From a virus: a DNA stretch of 22,201 nucleotides. Shown here one piece after another: positions 13,965-20,934 of the stretch; position 1 is the first letter of the stretch, and each line of letters starts with the position of its first letter. The stretch covers positions 1 to 22,201 of IMG/VR virus record IMGVR_UViG_3300017741_001638; one strand, given 5' to 3'. Below the pieces are notes generated by a model. That model had not been told where the DNA came from. It did no database searches and saw only the letters and a program-made list of their open reading frames with translations. The translations under genes were made by a program, and so were the position numbers.

Positions 13965-14186
13965 CTACTTGCGAAATAAACCCACCAACACCAATAAGGC
14001 GACAAGCCCAGCGAAGCCTGACTCGCCGAACTTATTAATGATGGATGTGAGGTTACCTATAACGTTGACGCCAAAGATACCAGACCCAAATATTACTTCA
14101 GATACAGCACCTATAGCCACAAAAGACATTAATAGATGAGCTAAGTCATCTACATATCCTTTGACCATTGTTACGACTTCCTTCAT
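13965..14186 (-). CDS. Small two-span membrane protein (holin-like), 73 aa
   Basis: This is the only gene read on the - strand. The product has two hydrophobic spans, near residues 15-34 and 56-71, separated by a glycine-rich middle (FGSGIFGVNVIGNLTSIINK). A short charged C-terminus follows (GLFRK). Size and topology resemble phage holins or related small membrane proteins, but no specific family is recognised. The start ATG has a strong upstream GGGAG ribosome binding site. Its leader holds a terminator-like hairpin and two TATAAATA late motifs. Codon use looks like that of the neighbours. Confidence 0.7.
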   Translation of the reverse strand: MKEVVTMVKGYVDDLAHLLMSFVAIGAVSEVIFGSGIFGVNVIGNLTSIINKFGESGFAGLVALLVLVGLFRK

Positions 14187-14207
14187 GGTTTTCTCCCGTT
14201 AGTTAAC

Positions 14208-14248
14208 AAAAAAAAAGGTCACACGATTTTTTAAGAACCGAGTAACCT
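14208..14248 (-). terminator. Terminator-like hairpin in the leader of the - strand gene
   Basis: Read on the - strand: AGGTTAC (14248-14242), 19-nt loop, GTGACCT (14222-14216, one G:U pair), then a run of nine T. That is a rho-independent terminator layout placed before, not after, the 14186 gene. Possible attenuation is an inference. Confidence 0.55.
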
Positions 14249-14267
14249 CTATAATAACTATATGGTT

Positions 14268-14275
14268 GATAAATA
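14268..14275 (+). promoter_or_regulatory. T4-late-type promoter motif for the structural operon
   Basis: GATAAATA on the + strand, 78 nt before the ATG at 14353 and the first virion gene. It fits the NATAAATA late motif used by T4-like phages through gp55. One short motif in AT-rich DNA can arise by chance. Confidence 0.5.
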
Positions 14276-14290
14276 AAAATTCACGATATA

Positions 14291-14298
14291 TATTTATA
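14291..14298 (-). promoter_or_regulatory. TATAAATA late motif for the - strand gene
   Basis: Exact TATAAATA on the - strand (TATTTATA on +), 93 nt before the start of the - strand gene. It matches the T4 late promoter consensus. A second copy lies 25 nt further upstream. Confidence 0.5.
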
Positions 14299-14322
14299 TA
14301 TTAGTATTTTTTTTGATTTATA

Positions 14323-14330
14323 TATTTATA
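14323..14330 (-). promoter_or_regulatory. Second TATAAATA late motif for the - strand gene
   Basis: Exact TATAAATA on the - strand, 32 nt upstream of the first copy. The region is extremely AT-rich, so one copy may be fortuitous. Confidence 0.4.
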
Positions 14331-14352
14331 ATTGACAACACATAGGTAAATC

Positions 14353-14757
14353 ATGGCTATAGATTACGAAATCTTTGATGGAAAATCTCTTTCCTCACTA
14401 TTCAAAGATATATACGATAATACAGAATTTAACAGAAAACAGTTAGAAGTTCTAACTAAAGAGCTCGTGCAATTTATTAAAGATGGTGACACGGCTGTTC
14501 AGATAGTTCCTATGATAAAGGAGTATCTTGAAATTAATGTTAAGAATGATGACCAACTTGTTAAGATGGCTGGAATCGTTCAGAGGTTAATTTCTACTGA
14601 ACAAAAGGCTGGTAGTGAGGATGAGTTTGGTTTATCTGAAGAAGAAAAGAAACAACTCTTATCAAACATAGAGGACACTGTTTTAGATATTCAACAAGAA
14701 TCAGATAAAATTCACACGAGGATTGATGATATGAAAGCACCAGATGGCATATCATAA
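14353..14757 (+). CDS. Putative structural-cluster protein, 134 aa
   Basis: First gene of the late cluster. Mostly helical and acidic, with a likely coiled N-terminal half (YDNTEFNRKQLEVLTKELVQ) and an acidic C-terminal helix (LSEEEKKQLLSNIEDTVLDI). I do not recognise the family. Its position just before a gp5-like gene in the baseplate block suggests a virion or assembly role. The next gene starts 14 nt before its stop in another frame. Confidence 0.65.
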   Translation: MAIDYEIFDGKSLSSLFKDIYDNTEFNRKQLEVLTKELVQFIKDGDTAVQIVPMIKEYLEINVKNDDQLVKMAGIVQRLISTEQKAGSEDEFGLSEEEKKQLLSNIEDTVLDIQQESDKIHTRIDDMKAPDGIS

Positions 14758-15895
14758 GCAATTATTTCCAGATAAGAGAACAAAGCGTGATGGTAATTTA
14801 GCGAAATATAACGCTGATTTAGATAAATATGTAAGTGATAGAATACAATCTGCACAAACAGAGTTTCATGAAATTGAAGCATTTGAAGTAACCGAAATAT
14901 CAAAGGAAGTTTATGGTGGTGTCAAGGGTGTCTTTATTGATGAGGATTCACAGACTGTCAAAGGATTTGGTCAAAATGAAGATATCGTTTTATGTCTAAA
15001 ACCTAATTTTACACAAATACCTTTAGTAGGTGAACACGTTGCTGTTATTGAGTTCAACAATAAACACTATTACACAGATATAATAAATAGACAAAATTCA
15101 CCGAATGAAAACGCTCTAGCTGGCACGTCGGGTTATGACGAATTAAAAAAATATGGTGATACATTTCAACGTGATAAAAGCATAAAGCATATTGATATAA
15201 ATGAGGGTGATATAGTTTTTAACAGTAGATTTAATGGTGGAATTGTTTTAGGTTCAGATGATAATAAAGCAGTAACAAAAATTGTTGTAGGTCATAAAAA
15301 AGTTAAGAATAATCTATATTCTCAAAATATTGATTTCGATGATAGTTCAATATATCTGATGTCTGAAGGAACCGCCACAAACTTAAATGGTCAACGAGTT
15401 GAGGGAAAAAAAGTCTTAATTAAAAGTGATGATATATTTATTACTGGTAGAAAAAATATATTCTTAGAAGCAGATGAAGTTTTTATAAATGCAAAAAAAG
15501 TAGGTACAATTAAAATGGGTGACCCAAGAGCACCAATGGTTCCAACCATAAGAGGTGATGTGATGTTAAAATTTCAAAGTGATATTTTGACACTATTTTC
15601 TGACATTCAACAAGTATTAGTCTTATTAATTGCAAATCCAGCGGTGTTTGTAGCGAAAGCTAAAGCACTAGTTGATAAAATAGTAAGACTGACTGAGGTA
15701 ATTACGAAACAAACTTTTCTTAATAAACAAGTGATGACGGCTAATCCAGATTTTAAATTACCTAAATTAGAAATACCAGATTTAGATTTACCAGATGTAC
15801 CAAATATAAAAGTACCAAATTTAGATTTACCAGATTTAGATTTACCAGATGTAGATTTAGGGATATCAAAAGAAGACTTGGAAGACATTACATAG
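14744..15895 (+). CDS. Baseplate hub/spike OB-fold protein (gp5-like), 383 aa
   Basis: Residues about 45-110 look like the OB-fold domain of baseplate hub/spike proteins: EVYGGVKGVFIDEDSQTVKG, a LKPNFTQIPLVGEHVAVIEF core, and HYYTDIINRQ. A second all-beta part (150-250) includes GDIVFNSRFNGGIVLGSD and EADEVFINAKKVGTIKMGDP, typical of phage beta-helix or spike segments. No lysozyme domain is seen, unlike T4 gp5. The last 35 residues are a degenerate LDLPD repeat (see repeat entry). The ATG overlaps the previous gene and an AGGAG site precedes the next gene. Role: membrane-facing part of the tail baseplate. The gp5 link is by order and motifs, not by alignment. Confidence 0.6.
   Translation: MAYHKQLFPDKRTKRDGNLAKYNADLDKYVSDRIQSAQTEFHEIEAFEVTEISKEVYGGVKGVFIDEDSQTVKGFGQNEDIVLCLKPNFTQIPLVGEHVAVIEFNNKHYYTDIINRQNSPNENALAGTSGYDELKKYGDTFQRDKSIKHIDINEGDIVFNSRFNGGIVLGSDDNKAVTKIVVGHKKVKNNLYSQNIDFDDSSIYLMSEGTATNLNGQRVEGKKVLIKSDDIFITGRKNIFLEADEVFINAKKVGTIKMGDPRAPMVPTIRGDVMLKFQSDILTLFSDIQQVLVLLIANPAVFVAKAKALVDKIVRLTEVITKQTFLNKQVMTANPDFKLPKLEIPDLDLPDVPNIKVPNLDLPDLDLPDVDLGISKEDLEDIT
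15767..15850 (+). repeat. LDLPD-coding direct repeats
   Basis: TTAGATTTACCAGAT occurs at 15782-15796, 15821-15835 and 15836-15850; the last two are in perfect tandem. They encode the low-complexity LDLPD tail of the gp5-like protein, with variants (LEIPD, IKVPN) between the copies. Confidence 0.85.
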
Positions 15896-15904
15896 GAGAA
15901 AATC

Positions 15905-16399
15905 ATGGCAAAAAAATTAGATACTCGTGAGTATGAAGCAGAATTAATTAAAGTTGTTGATGGTGATACCATTGATTGTTATATAGATTTAGGTTTTGAT
16001 ATTAAAATTAAAAAAAGAGTTCGTTACATGGGTATCGATACTTGGGAATCTCGTACAAGAGATTTAAAAGAAAAAGAAAAAGGTTTAGCTGCAAAAGCAA
16101 GAAATAAAGAATTATTAGAAGCTGGTATTTTCAAATTAAAATCATTTGGTACAGGTAAGTTTGGTAGAGTTTTGGGTGAAATATTTGTATCACCAGACTA
16201 CGTAGGTGAGCACATTACTGAATGTATAAATAGTGTTGAAAGTTCTATAGACTTATCAGTAGATGGTTGGGTTAGCGTTAACGATATTCTTATCGAAGAG
16301 GGACACGCTTACGATTATCATGGTGGTAAGAAAAAAGATTTTAAAAAAGAGATTACCGAAGAAAAACAAAAACAAGAAGAATCTATTAAAGAAGTCTAA
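15905..16399 (+). CDS. Staphylococcal-nuclease (TNase)-like protein, 164 aa
   Basis: SNase-fold nucleases cleave DNA and RNA with calcium. All key residues are in place: VVDGDTI (17-23, Asp21), RYMGIDTWE (40-48; Arg40, Asp45, Thr46, Glu48) and GKFGRVLG (84-91; Arg88), matching Arg35/Asp40/Thr41/Glu43/Arg87 of the S. aureus enzyme. NDILIEEGHAYDYHGGKK (126-143) is the usual final helix/strand block. No signal peptide is seen. It sits inside the baseplate cluster, which suggests a virion-linked or assembly-linked nuclease rather than an early DNA-degrading enzyme; this is inference from position. The start ATG follows AGGAG at about 15895. Confidence 0.88.
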   Translation: MAKKLDTREYEAELIKVVDGDTIDCYIDLGFDIKIKKRVRYMGIDTWESRTRDLKEKEKGLAAKARNKELLEAGIFKLKSFGTGKFGRVLGEIFVSPDYVGEHITECINSVESSIDLSVDGWVSVNDILIEEGHAYDYHGGKKKDFKKEITEEKQKQEESIKEV

Positions 16400-16421
16400 A
16401 TAAGAAAGAGGGCGTTTTAAA

Positions 16422-16853
16422 ATGACAAAAAAAGACCTGATAAAAATAATCAGAGAAGCAGTTCGTAAAGAAGTCAAAAAAGAAGTTCAAAAGATATTTA
16501 TGAATGAAACAAAGACTAAAACTATCGAACAACCAAAACAAATTAAAACTTCACAAAAAAAATTCACAGATAACAAAGCACTAAATGACGTGTTAAACGA
16601 AACTGTTGGATTGAGAACATCAGAAAAACAAACTGAAGAATATCCAACATTGGGTGGTGGAACATTTGATTCATCAAAAATGGCTGAGTTAATGGGTTAT
16701 GGAAAATCAGACGAAGTCAAAAGAGATATGGTTGCGATAGATACTTTGAAAAAAGCAGGTAAGTCTGTTGATGACGTACCAGAAGCAGTGACTCAAGCAT
16801 TAACTCGTGACTATAGTGATTTAATGAAAGCTATCAATAAGAAAGGTAAGTAA
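16422..16853 (+). CDS. Hypothetical structural-cluster protein, 143 aa
   Basis: Strongly basic helical N-terminus (KKDLIKIIREAVRKEVKKEV) followed by a disordered, lysine- and threonine-rich linker. A more ordered part, from about residue 55, ends near LGGGTFDSSKMAELMGYG. No family recognised. A GAGGG ribosome binding site precedes the ATG; the stop overlaps the gp25 start (TAATG). Position between the nuclease and gp25 suggests a virion or assembly role. Confidence 0.6.
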   Translation: MTKKDLIKIIREAVRKEVKKEVQKIFMNETKTKTIEQPKQIKTSQKKFTDNKALNDVLNETVGLRTSEKQTEEYPTLGGGTFDSSKMAELMGYGKSDEVKRDMVAIDTLKKAGKSVDDVPEAVTQALTRDYSDLMKAINKKGK

Positions 16854-17251
16854 TGTCTGCAAGACAAAATGACCTTAACGCAAATACATTTGTGGGATTA
16901 TCATTTCCACTTAAAGGTGATTCATTCAATGACTTTGCTTTAACAAAAACTTCTATTGAACAATCAGTTCATAATTTAAGAAATTTATTGTTGACGCAAG
17001 TTGGTGAAAGAGTATCACAGCCTGAATTTGGTAGTCGAGTAAGAGAAATTTGTTTTGAACAGATTGATGATGAGTTACCTATAAAAATTGAAACTGAAAT
17101 TAAAAGAGCAGTAGCACAATGGTTGTCTTATATAACAATTAACAGCGTTGAAACTTTAACAGAAGATGGTGATAGGAGTAAAGTATTTGTAAAAATAAAA
17201 TTCGTACCTGCTCTTAGTTCAGAGGAACGAGAACTTTTACTAAACGTTTAA
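16853..17251 (+). CDS. 25: Baseplate wedge protein gp25, 132 aa
   Basis: The GPW/gp25 family forms part of the inner baseplate wedge in contractile tails and is also found in type VI secretion systems. The family core is clear: NLRNLLLTQVGERVSQPEFG (41-60) followed by SRVREICFEQIDDELP, matching the usual LLLTpxGERxxxPEFGs pattern. Its length equals that of T4 gp25 (132 aa). It is TAATG-coupled to the previous gene and followed 11 nt later by gp6, the same order as in other T4-like structural blocks. No odd features. Confidence 0.93.
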   Translation: MSARQNDLNANTFVGLSFPLKGDSFNDFALTKTSIEQSVHNLRNLLLTQVGERVSQPEFGSRVREICFEQIDDELPIKIETEIKRAVAQWLSYITINSVETLTEDGDRSKVFVKIKFVPALSSEERELLLNV

Positions 17252-17262
17252 CGGATAATAGA

Positions 17263-19251
17263 ATGGCAAGAACAACAACTAAAAAAAATAAAGTTAGAAG
17301 TATAAATTATCTAAACAAAGATTTTGATGATTTCAGAAATAGTTTAGTGGAATACGCTAAAACATACTTTCCAAACACCTATAATGATTTTAACGAAGCT
17401 TCTCCTGGTATGATGTTTATTGAGATGGCATCATATGTCGGTGATGTTTTATCTTACTATTTAGATAGTCAATTTAGAGAATCACTATTACCCTTTGCTG
17501 AAGAGAAAAGAAATGTTTACAATATAGCACAATCGTTAGGATATAAACCTCGTATAACTTCACCATCTAACGTGGTTCTTGATGTATTTCAAACCGTACC
17601 CGCCTTAAATGGTAAACCTGATTACAGATATGCCCTAACAATCAAAGCGGGAGCTAGGGTAAATTCATCAACTAATGGAACAACGTTTAGAACCTTAGAT
17701 GATGTTAATTTTAAATTTGATACCTTATCAGACCAAAGGATAACAACAATATTTGAAAATGATGGTGATACACCTACTAAGTTTTTATTAAAGAAAAGAG
17801 TTAAAGCAGAGAGTGGTGAGATTTCTAAAGAATTCTTTTCATTCGGTTCTGCACAAAAATACACACAAATTAAATTAGAAAATCCTGATGTGATACAAAT
17901 ATTATCATGCACAGATAGTGATGGTAATAAATGGTATGAGGTTGATTCATTAGCTCGTGATACTATATTTGAAGATATTGAAAATAATTCTACTAATGAC
18001 CCAACATCGGTTCTTAATAGAGATACGTCACCACATATTTTAAAATTAAAAAAGACATCTCGTAGATTTACAACTTTTATTAATGAAAATGATGAAACAA
18101 TTTTAAGATTTGGTGCAGGGGTGTCTGATAATCCTGATGAAGAGATTATACCTAATCCTGATAGTGTTGGTTCTAATTTACCTGGTAGTCCAAGTTTCTT
18201 AACACAAGCGTTTGACCCAAGTAATTTCTTAAAGACAAAGACTTTTGGTTTAGCACCAGCGAACACAACGCTAACTATTGAATACGCTTTCGGTGGTGGA
18301 GTTGATGATAACGTTAATAGTGGAGACATTACATTTAAAGGTGGTCAAACTTTTGAAATAGATAACCAAAATTTATCGTCAACTTTAGTTCAGGCATCTA
18401 AAGACTCTCTTGCATTTACTAATCCAAAACCAGCTACAGGTGGAGGTGGTGGTGAAACTGTTCGTGACGTTAGAGAAAACGCATTAGCATATTATCAAGC
18501 ACAACAAAGAGCGGTTACAAAAGAGGACTATATTGTTAGAGCATATTCTTTACCAGCCAAATTTGGTAACATAGCTAAAGTTCACTTAGTACAAGATGAC
18601 CAATTAAACAAACCAACAGATGAGCTGGATAGAAAGGTAACTACTGACGATGTTAATAATGGGTTGACAATTAAACAATTGACTGCAAGAGTTCCTAACC
18701 CATTAGCTATGAATATGTATACTCTTGGATATAATTCTAATAATAATTTAGTACCACTATCCACTACAGTTAAAGAAAATTTAAAAACTTACTTGTCACA
18801 ATATAGGTTAGTTACCGATGCAATCAATATAAAAGACGCTTACATAATTGATGTGGCTATAGATTTTGCAATATTGACAAAAGTCGGATTCAATAAAAAT
18901 GATATTCTCTTAAGATGTATCGATAGAGTAAAAGATTACTTTGATGTCACGAAATGGCAGATAGGTCAACCTATAATACTTTCAGATATAGTTTATGAAT
19001 TATCTTTGGTTGATGGAGTTTCTAGTGTTGTTAATCCATTGGTTGATGGTCAACGAGGTAAACAACAAATAGTAATAACAAATAAATTCAAACCATCCGA
19101 TGGTTATTCTGGCAATGCTTTTGATGTTGAGTCAGCGACTATAAATGGTGTAATTTACACAGCGTTAGACCCAAGTATTTTTCAAGTTCGTTTTCCCGAC
19201 ACAGACATAAAAGGAACTGTAGTTGGAGACACATTAGGTATTACGGAGTAA
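17263..19251 (+). CDS. 6: Baseplate wedge protein gp6 (baseplate J-like), 662 aa
   Basis: Major wedge protein of contractile tail baseplates, which joins neighbouring wedges. The N-terminus (YLNKDFDDFRNSLVEYAKTY, then NDFNEASPGMMFIEMASYVGDVLSYYLD) is the characteristic gp6 start. A central domain with VTKEDYIVRAYSLPAKFGNI (about 420-440) matches the baseplate J-like core. Length is close to T4 gp6 (660 aa). A large antisense frame lies over 17622-18329 but is a shadow. The stop is followed, 4 nt later, by the next virion gene. Confident call from motifs and synteny with gp25. Confidence 0.92.
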   Translation: MARTTTKKNKVRSINYLNKDFDDFRNSLVEYAKTYFPNTYNDFNEASPGMMFIEMASYVGDVLSYYLDSQFRESLLPFAEEKRNVYNIAQSLGYKPRITSPSNVVLDVFQTVPALNGKPDYRYALTIKAGARVNSSTNGTTFRTLDDVNFKFDTLSDQRITTIFENDGDTPTKFLLKKRVKAESGEISKEFFSFGSAQKYTQIKLENPDVIQILSCTDSDGNKWYEVDSLARDTIFEDIENNSTNDPTSVLNRDTSPHILKLKKTSRRFTTFINENDETILRFGAGVSDNPDEEIIPNPDSVGSNLPGSPSFLTQAFDPSNFLKTKTFGLAPANTTLTIEYAFGGGVDDNVNSGDITFKGGQTFEIDNQNLSSTLVQASKDSLAFTNPKPATGGGGGETVRDVRENALAYYQAQQRAVTKEDYIVRAYSLPAKFGNIAKVHLVQDDQLNKPTDELDRKVTTDDVNNGLTIKQLTARVPNPLAMNMYTLGYNSNNNLVPLSTTVKENLKTYLSQYRLVTDAINIKDAYIIDVAIDFAILTKVGFNKNDILLRCIDRVKDYFDVTKWQIGQPIILSDIVYELSLVDGVSSVVNPLVDGQRGKQQIVITNKFKPSDGYSGNAFDVESATINGVIYTALDPSIFQVRFPDTDIKGTVVGDTLGITE

Positions 19252-19255
19252 CATA

Positions 19256-20374
19256 ATGCACTTTTTTATTTTTCCAACAAAAGACGCAACATTATATCAA
19301 GATAGTGGAAGTCAGAACACAGGTCTTGATGAAATTTTAGAGATAAGAAAAGATGTCAGTATAGCTGGCACAACAATAGATGTATCTCGTGCTTTAGTAG
19401 AATTTGACATGACAAAGCCTGCCCGTCTGGCAGCACAAAACCCAACTAAAGTTTTTCGTTATTATTTAAATTTATTTGATGCGAGACCATCAGCGTTATC
19501 TGTATCACAGAGTTTGTACGCTCATCCAATAAGTGGTTCTTGGGATATGGGACAAGGAAAACTCAACGACAATCCAACGACTACTGAGGGTTGTAGTTTT
19601 AATTTTAGAGATGGTGCGACAGTCGGAACTAATTGGATTACAAACGTTAGTGGTTCTGGTGGAGCTTGGTTCGAAGGTAGTGGCTTTGAAGCTTCTCAAT
19701 CACTCACCCATAAAACAGAAGATATCAGAATGGATGTAACTGATATCGTTAATAATTGGATAGATAACGTTATACCAAACAATGGTTTTATTGTAAAACG
19801 AAGTGGAAGTTTAGGTACGATACAATCTACGGATGATGAGGGTAGCACAGATAGATTGGGTAATTTATCATTCTTCTCATCTGATACTCATACAAAATAT
19901 CCACCAACACTTGAAATAGAATATGATGATTCGGTTTGGAATACAGGCTCATTGTCACCATTGAGTAGCACAGAGATTGAGGACTTAGTAGTTTATATGA
20001 GAGGCTTAAGACCTGAGTACAAGGAGAAAACAAGAGCTAAGTTTAGAGTGATAGGTAGAGAAAGATTTCCTACAAAAACATTTGATTCAACACCAAGTAA
20101 TTTATCCGTAAAGTATTTACCAAGTGGTAGTGCTAGTGGAGATGGAGCATTTTATTCAATCACAGATGCTGAGACAGAAGATGTAATTGTTCCCTTCGGT
20201 AGTGGTTCAAGAATTAGTTGTGACTCAACTGGTAACTTTTTTAATCTTGATTTAGATGGTTATCAACCAGAAAGATTTTATAATCTGTTATTTCAGGTCG
20301 TGAGTGGTAGTGGAACTAATGACGAACAAAAATTAATACTTGATGAGGGATTTTCATTTAAGGTATCAATCTAA
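19256..20374 (+). CDS. DNRLRE-like virion protein, 372 aa
   Basis: The N-terminal 240 residues resemble the DNRLRE/adhesin-type beta-sandwich: FPTKDATLYQDS and a repeat-like EILEIRKDVS, then SRALVEFDM, RYYLNLFDA, and the block DIRMDVTDIVNNWIDNVIPN with NGFIVKRSGS and KYPPTLEIEYDD. Such domains occur in carbohydrate-binding and surface proteins. The rest (about 250-372) is a further beta-rich part (EKTRAKFRVIGRERFPTKT). Between gp6 and further putative virion genes it could be a baseplate-attached receptor-binding or fibre-like protein; that is inferred. Start 4 nt after the gp6 stop; stop overlaps the next start (TAATG). Confidence 0.65.
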   Translation: MHFFIFPTKDATLYQDSGSQNTGLDEILEIRKDVSIAGTTIDVSRALVEFDMTKPARLAAQNPTKVFRYYLNLFDARPSALSVSQSLYAHPISGSWDMGQGKLNDNPTTTEGCSFNFRDGATVGTNWITNVSGSGGAWFEGSGFEASQSLTHKTEDIRMDVTDIVNNWIDNVIPNNGFIVKRSGSLGTIQSTDDEGSTDRLGNLSFFSSDTHTKYPPTLEIEYDDSVWNTGSLSPLSSTEIEDLVVYMRGLRPEYKEKTRAKFRVIGRERFPTKTFDSTPSNLSVKYLPSGSASGDGAFYSITDAETEDVIVPFGSGSRISCDSTGNFFNLDLDGYQPERFYNLLFQVVSGSGTNDEQKLILDEGFSFKVSI

Positions 20375-20934
20375 TGCCATACACAAAAGACCAACTTGAA
20401 AAAGGTAAAAGTTTATTCTATAATAACTTTAGAGAAAAGATTAGAGCAGAATATTTGAATAGATTATCTGGCTCTGCAGAAAATGATTTTCGTACTACAG
20501 AAAATGTCTTGTTATCATATGAAAGAATTGGTGAACCATTAGAGGGTATTGAAACAATAAATTTTGATGAAGAACAAGCTGTATCAATATATGAAAACTT
20601 TTTACAATCTGAGCAATTAGAATTAAGCAAATCAAAACAAGATAATAATTTACCTATTTATTTTCGAGGTAACTTATTAAACAATATAATTAATAGGGAC
20701 ATAAGCGAACTACTAACTTTTGTTGTATCGACAGACTTGCCAGATGGTATAGAGGAAAGCGATGTCGTTACTAATGATGACCCATTTGATAAAACAAGAT
20801 TTTTAATAGAGGATGGACTAAAAAGAAAATTTAGAAATTTAGGTGAGTTTTATGGTAGAGGATTTAAATTATCAGATTTAAAAACAATTACAAAACCAGA
20901 GTTAAATTCTATAGTAGATGGTGAGGACTTATAA
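20374..20934 (+). CDS. Putative virion protein, 186 aa
   Basis: Unrecognised. Mixed helical protein with an acidic, low-complexity character (NFDEEQAVSIYENFLQSEQL; DLPDGIEESDVVTNDDPFDK) and a C-terminal KRKFRNLGEFYGRGFKLSDL. It is coupled to its neighbours by TAATG on both sides, within the run of baseplate genes, so a structural or assembly role is likely. Confidence 0.65.
   Translation: MPYTKDQLEKGKSLFYNNFREKIRAEYLNRLSGSAENDFRTTENVLLSYERIGEPLEGIETINFDEEQAVSIYENFLQSEQLELSKSKQDNNLPIYFRGNLLNNIINRDISELLTFVVSTDLPDGIEESDVVTNDDPFDKTRFLIEDGLKRKFRNLGEFYGRGFKLSDLKTITKPELNSIVDGEDL

Noticed and set aside
14332-14337. TTGACA near 14332 as a -35 box for the structural operon
   Set aside because: Only 15 nt to the ATG, so no room for a -10 box and start site.
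15607-15972. 121-aa - strand frame over the LDLPD repeats
   Set aside because: Ser/Lys/Gly repeat product is the complement of the repeat; overlaps two real genes.
17622-18329. 235-aa - strand frame opposite gp6
   Set aside because: Shadow of the conserved gp6 gene; no ribosome binding site or motif.
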